Assembly (NCBI GenBank): GCA_018335585.1
Contig: JAGXRZ010000042.1
Span: forward strand, 1 to 63,576
DNA: 63,576 bases
Reading direction: 5' to 3'
DNA from: Selenomonadales bacterium
GTDB taxonomy: Bacteria; Bacillota; UBA994
The notes beneath the pieces were generated by a model. It made no database searches, was not told where the DNA came from, and saw only the letters and a list, made by a program, of their open reading frames with translations. Positions 23,533 through 32,612 of this stretch are shown piece after piece. Both the position numbers and the translations under genes were made by a program. Within the stretch, counting starts at the first letter, position 1. Each line of letters begins with the position of its first letter.

Positions 23533-25185
23533 ATGACAAACAACACTAGCATCACGCAAGTTGTGCGGGACAAAAGGCCGCTTGGCCTTTTGTCCTTGCT
23601 TCCGTTTATTGTGGTTGCTCTCACGCTCCTGCCCGTATTGGTGGTGGCATCTTCGCTTTTTACGCCAACTTGGCCCGTGTGGCAACACCTTTGGAGCACA
23701 ATTCTGCCTGAGCTACTGCTCAATACGGCGGTGCTGCTGACAGGTGTGGGCATCGGTACGCTGGCTTTAGGTACTTCCCTAGCCTGGCTCGTTACGGCAT
23801 ACGATTTCCCCGGGAAGCGCACGTTTGAGTGGCTCCTGGTTTTGCCCATGGCGATGCCCGCCTACATTATGGGGTTTGTGTATATGGCCATCTTTGACTT
23901 TGCCGGGCCTGTGCAGACCTACCTCCGCGCACAAGGGTTAGATGCGCTAGTCTTCTGGGAGATTCGGTCAGGCTTTGGTGCCATCACAGTAATGACACTT
24001 GTGCTCTACCCCTATGTATATCTCCTCGCTAAGGCAGGGTTCGCCGAGCAGTCAGGTTCGGCGCTTGAGGCGGCGAAAGTCCTCGGCAGCAGCAAGACGC
24101 GCTTGTTCTTGCAGGTGGTCCTGCCTTTGGCGCGTCCCTCAATTGTGGCCGGGGTGTCGCTTGCGCTGATGGAAGCACTAGCCGATTTTGCGACTGTGCG
24201 CTACTTTAACTTCCCAACCGTGGCCGACGGAATCTTGCGCGTCTGGCACGGGCTGATGGACTTAGGCGCGGCCTCGGAGATGGCCGGCCTCTTGGCTATG
24301 CTGGCTTTGCTCCTTTTGCTGTCGGAGCAAAGGCTGCGCAATCGCCGCGCATACCATCAAGTGCGGGGAAAAGGGCAGGGGTTGCCTACCATGTTTTTGG
24401 GTGGGTGGCGCGGTCTGGTCGCGGCAGGCATTTGTAGTTTTGTAGTTTTTGCGGCTTTTGGGCTACCCCTCACGCAGCTTCTCTTGTGGGGCTCGCGCGA
24501 GCTAAGTCAGTTAACCGCGGGGACTTTAGCGGTCTATGTGCGACTTGCGGCCAACAGTCTCTCTCTTGCCGGGATTGCCGCTGCCGTCGCGGTGGCTGTC
24601 GCCCTGCTTGTGGCCAGCCTTACCCGCCTAAAGAGCGGTGCATTGTCGCGTCTCTTAACGCGTGTGGTTACTACGGGCTATGCGCTGCCCGGAGCCGTCA
24701 TTGCCGTAGGCATCCTGCTGCCTTTGTCGGCACTTGACCGCAGTATCAACGCGGTAGCCGTAGCGTGGTGGGGTGTAGCCCCCGGCTTAATCTTTACGGG
24801 GTCTATTGTTGGGCTCATCTACGCATACACCGTGCGCTTTATGGCTGTCGCCTATAACAGCGTGGACTCCAGCCTAGAAAAAATCCCGCCAAACACAGTC
24901 TTAGCTGCGCGTGTTCTTGGTGCGACTCCCCTGCGGCTAATCACGGAGGTGCAACTGCCCTTAATTTTGCCGGGTCTTATGGCGGGGGCAATCTTAGTGT
25001 TTGTCGATGTGATGAAAGAGCTTCCCATCACACTAATGTTGCGCCCGCTTGGCTACGACACGCTGGCCATTTGGGTGTGGCAGATGGCCGCCGAGTCACT
25101 CTGGGCAAGTACCGCGCTGCCCGCGCTCGTCATTGTGTTGGTAGGCCTTATACCGATAAAGCTCCTCTTATCGCAGAGCAAATGA
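23533..25185 (+). CDS. Iron(III)-type ABC transporter permease (fused halves)
   Basis: The 550-residue product is an FbpB-type permease made of two fused permease units with about 12 membrane helices. Each unit has an EAA loop for the ATPase: EAAKVLGSSKTRLFLQVVLP (about residues 181-200), and in the second half a region with AARVLGATPLRLITEVQLP. It lies 56 bp after the binding protein and 13 bp before the ATPase. Confidence 0.9.
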   Translation: MTNNTSITQVVRDKRPLGLLSLLPFIVVALTLLPVLVVASSLFTPTWPVWQHLWSTILPELLLNTAVLLTGVGIGTLALGTSLAWLVTAYDFPGKRTFEWLLVLPMAMPAYIMGFVYMAIFDFAGPVQTYLRAQGLDALVFWEIRSGFGAITVMTLVLYPYVYLLAKAGFAEQSGSALEAAKVLGSSKTRLFLQVVLPLARPSIVAGVSLALMEALADFATVRYFNFPTVADGILRVWHGLMDLGAASEMAGLLAMLALLLLLSEQRLRNRRAYHQVRGKGQGLPTMFLGGWRGLVAAGICSFVVFAAFGLPLTQLLLWGSRELSQLTAGTLAVYVRLAANSLSLAGIAAAVAVAVALLVASLTRLKSGALSRLLTRVVTTGYALPGAVIAVGILLPLSALDRSINAVAVAWWGVAPGLIFTGSIVGLIYAYTVRFMAVAYNSVDSSLEKIPPNTVLAARVLGATPLRLITEVQLPLILPGLMAGAILVFVDVMKELPITLMLRPLGYDTLAIWVWQMAAESLWASTALPALVIVLVGLIPIKLLLSQSK

Positions 25186-25198
25186 AAGGACGTAGTAT

Positions 25199-26275
25199 AT
25201 GACTGAAGAAGTCTGCGTGGCCAGTAGACTAACATCAGAGCCTCATGTCGAATTAAACGGATTATGCAAGCGCTATCCCGATGTGACAGCGCTCTATGAC
25301 CTTAGCCTAAACGTCAATCGCGGCGAGTTTTTCTCCCTGCTAGGCCCGTCCGGATGCGGTAAGACGACAACCTTGCGACTCGTGGCCGGACTTGACTGTC
25401 TAAGCGAAGGTTCTATTGCGATTGACGGCTTGCTTGTGTCAAGCCCCACGTATTTTATGCCGCCGGAAAAGCGCGGTGTGGGCATAGTCTTTCAGGACTA
25501 CGCCTTGTTTCCGCATATGACTGTGTACGAGAATGTGGCATTTGGCCTTTACGGTAGCCCAAAAGCTGCAATTACTAAGCGCGTCGGCGAGCTGCTGGCC
25601 CTAGTTGGGTTAGCTTCGGCGGGGCAAAAATACCCGCACGAAATGTCGGGCGGGCAAAAACAGCGCGTAGCATTAGCCCGCGCTCTCGCGCCCGCGCCTA
25701 AAGTTATGCTGCTTGACGAGCCTTTCTCTAACCTAGACGCAGAACTTAGGGCTGCTCTGCGCAGCGAAACCAAGGAAATCCTGCGCGAGAGCGGCGCAAC
25801 GGTGATTTTGGTTACGCACGACCAAGAGGAAGCCTTTTCGCTCTCCGACCGCGTAGGTCTCTTAAGCGGCGGCAAGCTAGAGCAAGTGGGCACGCCTTAC
25901 GAGATTTATCATCATCCCGCCAGCCGTTTCGTCGCCGATTTTGTCGGTCGCGCCGACTATCTGCCTGCCCGCGTGGAGGGCAGCTTCGTCGTGTCCCGCC
26001 TAGGTCGCTTCGCTTTATCCGTGCCGCACCCGAGCAACCTGTCTCTGGGAGAGCTCCTAATACGGCCTGACGACGTTTCCATCGCGCCCGATACGGCCGG
26101 AGAGGCCACCATAACGGATGTGCGCTTCCTTGGCGCGCACGCACTCTATACCCTGCGCTTAGATGACGGCGCCATCCTGCACTCGCAGGGACTGTCGGCT
26201 AATCTGCTCGCGCCTTGCACTCGCGTCGCCGTCACGGTAAACATGCGGCATACGGTGGTGTTTGGGAAGGCGTGA
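25199..26275 (+). CDS. Iron(III)-type ABC transporter ATP-binding protein
   Basis: The 358-residue product has Walker A GPSGCGKTT (about residues 50-58), signature MSGGQKQR (about 146-153), Walker B VMLLDEPF and a switch histidine in VTHDQEEA. A C-terminal TOBE-like domain follows from about residue 260. It energises the fused permease. AAAGGACG precedes the ATG at 25199. A heptamer island begins at its stop codon. Confidence 0.9.
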   Translation: MTEEVCVASRLTSEPHVELNGLCKRYPDVTALYDLSLNVNRGEFFSLLGPSGCGKTTTLRLVAGLDCLSEGSIAIDGLLVSSPTYFMPPEKRGVGIVFQDYALFPHMTVYENVAFGLYGSPKAAITKRVGELLALVGLASAGQKYPHEMSGGQKQRVALARALAPAPKVMLLDEPFSNLDAELRAALRSETKEILRESGATVILVTHDQEEAFSLSDRVGLLSGGKLEQVGTPYEIYHHPASRFVADFVGRADYLPARVEGSFVVSRLGRFALSVPHPSNLSLGELLIRPDDVSIAPDTAGEATITDVRFLGAHALYTLRLDDGAILHSQGLSANLLAPCTRVAVTVNMRHTVVFGKA

Positions 26276-26345
26276 GGCGTGAGGAGTTGTCCCTTGTCGC
26301 TTGTCCCTTGTCGCTTGGGGAACGGGCGGTGAGCTTTGAGCGTTC
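26270..26345. repeat. Heptamer-repeat island 3
   Basis: A short run after the ABC operon: GAGGCGT x2, then CTTGTCC/CTTGTCG alternating four times at exactly 7-bp spacing. The latter is the reverse strand of the AAGCGAC class. GTGAGCTTTGAGC follows. Confidence 0.75.
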
Positions 26346-26390
26346 ATATATGCTAGAATAGTGCTAGCCTTTACTAGGAGGTAATGTCCA

Positions 26391-27254
26391 TTGAAGATGA
26401 TGCGTGCGGTGATTATTGCGCTTATTCCGGCCACGCTTGCCGCGCTATGGTTCTACAGACTGCCGGCACTGCTCTTAATGATGGTAAGTGTCGGCGTAGC
26501 TGTCGGCAGTGAGGTTCTCTGGCAGTATGCCACGAAGAAGCCCGTAAAGATATATGACTTAAGCGCGGTAGTCACGGGGATGTTATTCGGCCTTGGTCTT
26601 TCGCCGTCTCTGCCTCTTTACATTGCCGCGATAGGCGCGGCGGTCGCCGTGATTGCCGGTAAGCAATTGTTTGGCGGCATGGGCAAGAACCTGTTTAACC
26701 CGGCTTTGTTTGGGCGGCTGTTTATTGTTTTGGCCTTTCCCGGCACAATGAGCCCGTGGCTGACTCCTATCGATATGGTTACTTCGGCGACGCCGCTACA
26801 GCTACACCGGGCAGGGCAGGCCACGCCCGCTATCCTCGACCTTTTCACAGGTCTAGTGCCCGGCACCATCGGCGAAGCCTCGGCGTTAGCGCTGCTCCTC
26901 GGGTTCGCCTATCTCGCTTACCAGAAGTTCGCGAACTGGCGCATCCCGGCGGGGTGCGTGGCTGCCGTAGCAGTATGGGCACTACTCGCCGGAGACAACC
27001 CGCTTTTCCATGTCTTCTCCGGCAGCCTGCTTCTCGGCGCCTTGTTTATGGCCACCGACCCGTTTACCTCGCCACGCGCCGACCTCGGCCGCTGGGTGTT
27101 CGGTGCGGCAATCGGCCTTGGCATCATGGCCATGCGCTTCTTTAGCCCTCTGCCCGAAGGGACATCTTTCGCTATACTCGGCCTAAACGCCGCTGTGCCG
27201 CTCATTAACAAGTACACTGCCAAGAAGAAGAAGCCGCAAACCGCGAAGCGGTGA
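26391..27254 (+). CDS. rnfD: RnfD/NqrB-family membrane protein (stand-alone)
   Basis: The 287-residue product has about eight to nine hydrophobic helices, a conserved TSATPLQ motif (about residues 131-137) where RnfD/NqrB carry covalently bound FMN on threonine, and a C-terminal DPFTSPRADLGRW signature. In Rnf complexes this subunit helps couple ferredoxin oxidation to ion pumping. No other rnf or nqr gene is adjacent, so it is either separated from its complex or works alone. AGGAGG at 26375-26380 favours a TTG start at 26391. Confidence 0.82.
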   Translation: MKMMRAVIIALIPATLAALWFYRLPALLLMMVSVGVAVGSEVLWQYATKKPVKIYDLSAVVTGMLFGLGLSPSLPLYIAAIGAAVAVIAGKQLFGGMGKNLFNPALFGRLFIVLAFPGTMSPWLTPIDMVTSATPLQLHRAGQATPAILDLFTGLVPGTIGEASALALLLGFAYLAYQKFANWRIPAGCVAAVAVWALLAGDNPLFHVFSGSLLLGALFMATDPFTSPRADLGRWVFGAAIGLGIMAMRFFSPLPEGTSFAILGLNAAVPLINKYTAKKKKPQTAKR

Positions 27255-27300
27255 GAGCCGCCTGCCGCCAGCCGCCAGCCGCCAGGGAGCGCACGTGGTG
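27254..27300. repeat. Short heptamer run after rnfD
   Basis: GCCGCCA-type units repeat about four times at 7-bp spacing between rnfD and the nucleotidyltransferase gene. Confidence 0.65.
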
Positions 27301-27363
27301 CCAGGCCATATGGTATGATGAGGGTGCGAATTGCGAAGCAAGACCTGTCTGGAGGTGTCAGTA

Positions 27364-27711
27364 ATGAGGCTCGAGTTTGACGATCTTGTGCTTGCCAAAG
27401 AATACAGGGAGGCCGTGCTAGAGGCTAAGAAGCGACTAACGGAGCAGTATGCTGTGGAGCTACTGGTAGTATTCGGGTCGGTCGCGCGGGGTGAAGCCGA
27501 TGAGGAGTCAGATCTGGATCTGCTGGTGATTACGAAGGAAATGGTGACCCATCGCGACAGGAATGTCATGTCAGATATTATCTTCGACGTAAATTATGCA
27601 TATGGAACCAACTTAAGCCTTGTTGTGGTTGACACATTTGCCTGGAATAAAGGCGTCTACTCTCTGATTCCACTCTATTCAGAAGTTCAGAGGGATGGGG
27701 TTATTGTATGA
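27364..27711 (+). CDS. Nucleotidyltransferase-domain protein (MNT-like)
   Basis: The 115-residue product has the minimal nucleotidyltransferase signature FGSVARGEADEESDLDLLV (about residues 39-57), with the G-S and D-x-D residues that bind ATP and metal. Such proteins usually pair with a HEPN protein in antitoxin-toxin modules, but no HEPN gene is adjacent. GGAGGTG precedes the ATG at 27364. The next gene begins after a repeat region. Confidence 0.8.
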   Translation: MRLEFDDLVLAKEYREAVLEAKKRLTEQYAVELLVVFGSVARGEADEESDLDLLVITKEMVTHRDRNVMSDIIFDVNYAYGTNLSLVVVDTFAWNKGVYSLIPLYSEVQRDGVIV

Positions 27712-27718
27712 CTGAACT

Positions 27719-27790
27719 CAGGGGGCGCTCAGCACTCAGCTGAGGCGTTAGTGCGGGCCACGAAGTGCGAAGTGCAAAGTGCAAAGTGCG
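27719..27790. repeat. Heptamer-repeat island 5
   Basis: GCTCAGC/ACTCAGC units and then AAGTGCG/AAGTGCA x4 at 7-bp spacing (about 27764-27790). It runs straight into an R1 hairpin at 27791. Confidence 0.7.
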
Positions 27791-27817
27791 AAGCAAAAGG
27801 CTCCGTCCCTTTTGCTT
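27791..27817. repeat. 27-bp hairpin repeat R1, upstream of the FAD gene
   Basis: Identical to 964-990 and 5007-5033 (10-bp stem, loop CTCCGTC). It lies just before the ribosome site of the FAD-dependent dehydrogenase gene. Confidence 0.8.
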
Positions 27818-27833
27818 CTAAGGAGTGTAACCT

Positions 27834-29237
27834 GTGCAGGAACGCGTAGATGTAGCCATAATCGGAGGAGGCCCGGCGGGTATTTTTGCCGCGTTTGAGC
27901 TGTTGCAGCGCCGCAAAGGACTGCGGGTAATCATGCTTGAGGCCGGTGCAGACCTCGCCGAGCGCAGCTGCCCGATTGCCGAGCGCGCTGTCAACAAGTG
28001 TGTAGGGTGTGTACCCTGCGACATTATGCGCGGGTTTGGCGGTGCGGGGGCGTTTTCCGACGGCAAATACAACCTCACTACCGAGTTTGGCGGGTGGCTA
28101 CAGGAGTTTCTGCCCGAACAAGACGTGCTCGACCTCATAGAGTACGTCGACGGCATAAACCTGCAGTTTGGAGCTCCGCGCGAGCTGTATACGACCAAAG
28201 ACAGCGCCTTGCGCAAGCAGGCACTTGCTTTTGACCTGCACTTGCTCCAAGCAACCGTGCGGCACCTAGGCACCGAGAACAACCTGCGCATCCTGCACGA
28301 ACTGCATCGCGCGCTTAGTCGCGACCTCGGATTCGCCATGCACTTTAACTCCCCGGTCACCAAACTTGAGCCCAGAGACGGCGGTTTTGTCTTAGCTGTC
28401 TCTTCGCAGCGCAATGAGCCGCGGTCGATTTTCGCAGACTATGTCATTGCCGCACCGGGCCGCGCCGGAGCCGAGTGGTTCGCCGCGCAATGCAAGTCCC
28501 TAGGTTTAAGTCTCTACAACAACCAAGTCGACGTCGGCGTGCGTGTCGAGCTCCCCTACGAGGTCTTCAGCCACATCACCGACGACGTCTATGAAGCGAA
28601 ACTAGTCTACCGTACCAAGCAGTACGGCGATTCCGTGCGCACTTTTTGCATGAACCCACGCGGCTACGTAGTGAGCGAAAACACCGACGGGATTATCACC
28701 GTCAACGGGCATAGTTACCGCGACCCGGCACTGCACAGCCGCAACACCAACTTTGCACTACTCGTAAGCAACCGCTTTACGCACCCCTTTAATGAGCCGC
28801 ACCAATACGGCAAGCGCATCGCATCATTTTCCAACCTGTTGGGCGGGGGGGTTTTGGTGCAGCGCTTTGGTGATTTAGTGCAGGGCAGACGTACGAATGA
28901 TCACCGGTTAGGAAAGAGCTTCACCAAGCCGACGCTTGACGCCACACCGGGCGACTTAAGTCTGGTTCTGCCCAAGCGCCACTTAGACAACATCATGGAG
29001 ATGATTTATGCGCTAGACAAGCTTGCCCCCGGCACGGCTAACGACGATACGTTGCTGTACGGGGTGGAAGTTAAGTTTTACAGCTCCCGCCTGCGCTTGT
29101 CGCCCGAGCTTGAGACGGAAGTCAAAGGGCTATTCGCCGTAGGCGACGGCGCAGGCGTGACACGCGGCTTATCGCAAGCAAGTGCGAGCGGAGTGCATGT
29201 GGCGCGCGTGCTAGCGGCGAGGCTACAGGGCTGCTAG
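27834..29237 (+). CDS. FAD-dependent dehydrogenase (COG2509-like)
   Basis: The 467-residue product opens with a dinucleotide-binding motif IIGGGPAGIFAAFEL (about residues 9-23), has CVGCVPCDIMRGFGGAGAFS (about 56-75), and closes with a second FAD motif GLFAVGDGAGVTRGL. It resembles the uncharacterised FAD-dependent dehydrogenases common in clostridia; the CxxCxxC group may be redox-active. The GTG start at 27834 is supported by AAGGAGTG. Flanked on both sides by repeat elements. Confidence 0.82.
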   Translation: MQERVDVAIIGGGPAGIFAAFELLQRRKGLRVIMLEAGADLAERSCPIAERAVNKCVGCVPCDIMRGFGGAGAFSDGKYNLTTEFGGWLQEFLPEQDVLDLIEYVDGINLQFGAPRELYTTKDSALRKQALAFDLHLLQATVRHLGTENNLRILHELHRALSRDLGFAMHFNSPVTKLEPRDGGFVLAVSSQRNEPRSIFADYVIAAPGRAGAEWFAAQCKSLGLSLYNNQVDVGVRVELPYEVFSHITDDVYEAKLVYRTKQYGDSVRTFCMNPRGYVVSENTDGIITVNGHSYRDPALHSRNTNFALLVSNRFTHPFNEPHQYGKRIASFSNLLGGGVLVQRFGDLVQGRRTNDHRLGKSFTKPTLDATPGDLSLVLPKRHLDNIMEMIYALDKLAPGTANDDTLLYGVEVKFYSSRLRLSPELETEVKGLFAVGDGAGVTRGLSQASASGVHVARVLAARLQGC

Positions 29238-29577
29238 CTTTTGGCTGCTGGAAGAAGAGAGCGTGCGTCGTGCTCCGTGCTCCGTGCTCAGTAGAGCGGT
29301 AACGCGGTGGCTCCCCTTTGACCTTTCCACCTTTGACCTTTCCACCCTCCACACTTATAGCTTACGGCTTACAGCGTACAGCGGAAAGCGGATAGCGGAT
29401 AGCCCTCTCACTGCAGTTCATGATTCACGATTCTTGATTGCTCACCGCTCACCGCTCATAGCTCAAAGCCACTAACACCTAACGCCTAACGCCTAACGCC
29501 TACGCTGAATGCTAAGTGCTGAGTGCCGAGAGCCAACAGCCCCCCCTCACAGCTCACAGCTCACCGCTCATAGCTCA
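29237..29577. repeat. Heptamer-repeat island 6 (long composite)
   Basis: A 340-bp convergent gap filled with modules: GTGCTCC x3, linker GTAGAGCGGTAACGCGGTGG, CTTTCCACCTTTGAC units (period 15), CCCTCCACACTTATAG, CTTACGG-type, GCGGATA-type, ATGATTC/ACGATTC, GCTCACC x3, CCTAACG x4, GTGCTGA-type, and GCTCACA x4. A near-identical order appears inverted at 34300-34620. It has no credible gene. Confidence 0.85.
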
Positions 29578-30426
29578 CTACACAAACTCCCCCTGCACCT
29601 TCGCTACCGCCGCGGGTGCAAACGGACGCAGGGCCAACGGTTCGCCGTCGAGTACCGGGAAGTGCGACTCGAAGGTCGCGCGTGGCGCGTTGTACAAAAT
29701 GCCCAGCGGTATGCGGTCGCCCCACTCCCGCGCGAGCTTAAGCGCAGCGTCCCAATCGCTTGTGTCGTGCCCTTCCACATAGTAGCCGCGCTCTTTGTAC
29801 CAAGCGTAAGTATTGCGCTTATTAAACGTGACGCAGGGCTGCAAAATGTCTACCAAGGCGTAGCCCGGGTAGGCAATGGCTGCGAGCATTAGCTCTTTAA
29901 GCCGCGCCTTGTCGCCTGCAAACCCGCGCGCCACGAACCCTGCTCCCATAACCAGGGCGACTGCCAGCGGTGCAAAGGGCTCTAGGAACACGCCTGCGGG
30001 CTGCGCATTGGTGCGCATGCCGATATCGCTCGTCGGGCTGGCTTGGCCCTTGGTTAAGCCGTAGACTTGGTTGTTGTGCACGAAGTGGGCGATGTTAGGG
30101 TTGCGGCGGATGGTGTGAATAAAGTGGTTGCCGCCCTCGCCATAAGTGTCGCCGTCGCCGGATTCGACGATTACGGTAAGCGTGTGGTTAGCTATTCTCG
30201 CTCCTACCGCCGGGGGTAGGGCGCGCCCGTGCAAACCGTTAAAGCCGTTGACCCGCATGTAGTGGGGCATCTTCGCGGCCTGTCCGATGCCGCTGACCAT
30301 TAACACTTGATGGGGAGCGAGCTTGGCCTCGGCTAGGGCATCGGCTAGCACCTGCCGAATGGGGAAGTTGCCGCAGCCCGGGCACCACGTGGGGTCTTTG
30401 CCGAGGTAGTCTTGTGGTCTATACAT
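29578..30426 (-). CDS. 2-oxoacid:ferredoxin oxidoreductase, beta subunit
   Basis: The 282-residue product has the TPP-binding features of the beta subunit: WCPGCGNF at about residues 14-21, and GDGDTYGEGGNHFIH at about 91-105. With the alpha-gamma protein it would decarboxylate a 2-oxoacid to acyl-CoA and reduce ferredoxin, or the reverse. The exact acid (2-oxoglutarate, pyruvate or other) cannot be told from the sequence. The start overlaps the end of the alpha gene by 8 bp. No delta (ferredoxin) subunit is adjacent. Confidence 0.9.
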   Translation of the reverse strand: MYRPQDYLGKDPTWCPGCGNFPIRQVLADALAEAKLAPHQVLMVSGIGQAAKMPHYMRVNGFNGLHGRALPPAVGARIANHTLTVIVESGDGDTYGEGGNHFIHTIRRNPNIAHFVHNNQVYGLTKGQASPTSDIGMRTNAQPAGVFLEPFAPLAVALVMGAGFVARGFAGDKARLKELMLAAIAYPGYALVDILQPCVTFNKRNTYAWYKERGYYVEGHDTSDWDAALKLAREWGDRIPLGILYNAPRATFESHFPVLDGEPLALRPFAPAAVAKVQGEFV

Positions 30427-32107
30427 AGTTATTCACCTCACCTACAATGTCTGCCGCCGTAAAGGGGCGGCCGTCAAACTTAAGTAAGGAATGCTGCACG
30501 CTAAGCCCGCTCTCGCGCCTAAGCAGTGCCGCGAACTGCCCCGTAGCATTGTTCTCAATGCAGAAGCTCACCTGTGCCTTTGGCAGAAGCGTGCCGACTG
30601 TTTCGAGCCGGAGCGGCCACAAATCTTGAAAGTGGAGCATCGCGGCTCTTATTTCTTGCCCACATAGCATGTCGACTGCCTCGCGGATAGCGCCGTGCGT
30701 TGAACCCCACCCAATTAGCAGGACTTCGGCGTCGGTGTGGCCGTAAAACTCGGGTTCATCCATTTCCTCACGCACAGCTTCCATGCGGCGCATTCGCTTG
30801 TCGGTCATGCCTAGGCGCGTCTCGACGTCCTCGGCAATAAACCCGTGTTCTTCGTGTTCATGGCTGTCTGCCAAAACAACTTCGCCCGCATACTGCCCGG
30901 GCAACGCCCGCGGCGATATCCCATCAGGGGTATAACGATAGCGCTGATATGGCCGTTCGGTTAATTCCGCCGGAGTCAAGTGGCGTTCATACACTAGGCG
31001 CGAGAAATCATAGGGAGGAATCGAACGCGCACTGTCGGCAAAGTACTGGTCGGTAAGGAAAATTACCGGCATTTGGTACTTGTCCGCCAGGTCAAACGCT
31101 TTGTTCAGCCGATAAAAAGCGTCTTCGAGCGAAGTTGCCGCCAGCACCGCGCGCGGGAACTCGCCGTGGCCGCTGAAAATGGCAAAGTTCAAATCGCCTT
31201 GTTCCGTGCGCGTCGGGAGTCCGGTGGCCGGGCCCGGGCGCATGGCCAGCAAAATTACAATCGGTACCTCCATAACGCCGGCAAGCGAGAGCCCCTCGGC
31301 CATCAGCGCAAAACCACCGCCCGAGGTGCAGGTGAGAGAGCGCGCGCCGGCAAACGACGCCCCAAGCACCATGTTGATGGCGGCGATTTCGTCCTCGGCT
31401 TGCTCGACTACCAAGTCGTATGCATCCTGTTTGGCCGCAAGATAGGACACAACCCCGGTAGCCGGCGTCATCGGGTACGCGGAGACAAAGCGACAGCCAC
31501 TAGCGAGGGCCGCCATACCCACAGCCGAGTTCCCGTCAATAAAGAGCCGCTCTGCGGCTAGAGTCTGCTTAGGCAGAGTTTGCTCGCTTCTTTGGTAGGG
31601 TGCCGCAGCAAGGTACCCCGCGCTAAGTGCCGCTATGTTTTGTTCCAGGAGAGGAGTAGTGTATAACTCGCCTAGCAACTTTTGTGCCTCCTCTATCGGT
31701 TCGCCGAGGAGGGATAGCACCGCTCCGGCCGCAACCGTGCTGGCTAGCACGGCTCCGCCGGCTGTGCGGGCCAGCGCGTGGAGCGAGACCGGCACCCCGC
31801 GTGTTTCCGCAGGCGGCAGGGTAGAAGCCGCTGGGTCAAAGATAATCTGGGCGTTCGCTGTAAGGCGGCGGCTGTGCGTTCTGTATGTTTCCTCGTTTAG
31901 CGCCACCAGTAAGTCGACATGGGCCAAAGGTGCCTCAGGCGTAGCACTTTCTACGCGCAGCAAGCTAAAGTTGTGCCCGCCGCGCACGCGGGACATATAG
32001 TCTTTGCAGAGGTGGACACCGGCTCCGGCTCGAGTAAAGTTCCGCCCCAGAAAGTGGGCAAGCGTATCTATCCCTTGCCCGGCCGCTCCACCGATTAGGA
32101 TGTTCAT
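30419..32107 (-). CDS. 2-oxoacid:ferredoxin oxidoreductase, fused gamma-alpha subunit
   Basis: The 562-residue product has an N-terminal gamma domain (about residues 1-185, with GQGIDTLAHFLGRN and HVDLLVALNEET) fused to an alpha domain (about 190-562, with the pyrophosphate-binding TCTSGGGFALMAEGL). This gamma-alpha fusion is typical of KorA-like proteins. AAAGGAGC precedes the ATG. It is the first gene of a two-gene operon; upstream lies a large repeat island, so its promoter must be near 32110-32215. Confidence 0.9.
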   Translation of the reverse strand: MNILIGGAAGQGIDTLAHFLGRNFTRAGAGVHLCKDYMSRVRGGHNFSLLRVESATPEAPLAHVDLLVALNEETYRTHSRRLTANAQIIFDPAASTLPPAETRGVPVSLHALARTAGGAVLASTVAAGAVLSLLGEPIEEAQKLLGELYTTPLLEQNIAALSAGYLAAAPYQRSEQTLPKQTLAAERLFIDGNSAVGMAALASGCRFVSAYPMTPATGVVSYLAAKQDAYDLVVEQAEDEIAAINMVLGASFAGARSLTCTSGGGFALMAEGLSLAGVMEVPIVILLAMRPGPATGLPTRTEQGDLNFAIFSGHGEFPRAVLAATSLEDAFYRLNKAFDLADKYQMPVIFLTDQYFADSARSIPPYDFSRLVYERHLTPAELTERPYQRYRYTPDGISPRALPGQYAGEVVLADSHEHEEHGFIAEDVETRLGMTDKRMRRMEAVREEMDEPEFYGHTDAEVLLIGWGSTHGAIREAVDMLCGQEIRAAMLHFQDLWPLRLETVGTLLPKAQVSFCIENNATGQFAALLRRESGLSVQHSLLKFDGRPFTAADIVGEVNNYV

Positions 32108-32214
32108 GTCTAGAGCTCCTTTCCATAAGAATTACCTTCCTCGTTCGTTGTCGCGATGTAGAATCCTGCCGTGTAGCTTGGCATAAGTTGCTGCCCGGTA
32201 GAACTCGTGCTACA

Positions 32215-32590
32215 ATCCAGACGGGGGCTGCTGGTAGAGGGGAGCGTGCTTCGTGCTTCGTGCTTCGTGCTCCGTAGAACGAGGGGCTGCTGGCTGCTGG
32301 TAGAGGGAAGTGCCCAGTGCTCAGTGCCTAGTGTCCAGTAGACGGGGGGCTGCTGGCTGCTGGTAGAGGGAAGTGCCCAGTGCGCAGTGCCTAGTGCCCA
32401 GTAGAGCGGGGGGCTGCTGGCTCCTGGCTGCTGGTAGAAGTAGAACACGCGCGCTCGCCACGGCGTTGTAGGGACGTGCGTTCGCACGTCCGCGGACGTG
32501 CCATAGGCACGTCCCTACGCTGAAAGCTGAGTGCTGCGGGCTGAAAGCCCCTCCCCAGAGTTCACGATTCACGATTCATGATTCACGATT
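32215..32590. repeat. Heptamer-repeat island 7 (long composite)
   Basis: The divergent gap contains GTGCTTC x3, CTGCTGG x2 blocks (three times), GTGCCCA-class blocks (twice) each followed by GTAGA, a 51-bp palindrome (32468-32518), GCTGAAA/GCTGAGT units and ATTCACG/ATTCATG runs just before glnS. The unit CTGCTGG-GTAGAGGGAAG-GTGCCCA-GTAGA is itself repeated twice in tandem. No gene is evident. Confidence 0.85.
32468..32518. repeat. 51-bp double palindrome, copy 1
   Basis: GTAGGGACGTGC at one end pairs with GCACGTCCCTAC at the other, and an inner GCACGTCCGCGGACGTGC is a second palindrome. An exact copy lies at 43621-43671. Confidence 0.85.
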
Positions 32591-32612
32591 GATTCACAGC
32601 GAGGTGATCCCA

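Noticed and set aside
29263-29475. 70-codon open frame in island 6
   Set aside because: It is made entirely of heptamer-repeat sequence and has no start signal or homology.
32110-32572. Open frames with repeated peptides (for example repeats of TEHWALPSTSSQQP type) in the glnS upstream gap
   Set aside because: They are translations of the heptamer runs. Similar peptides recur in other islands and there is no ribosome site, so they are not genes.
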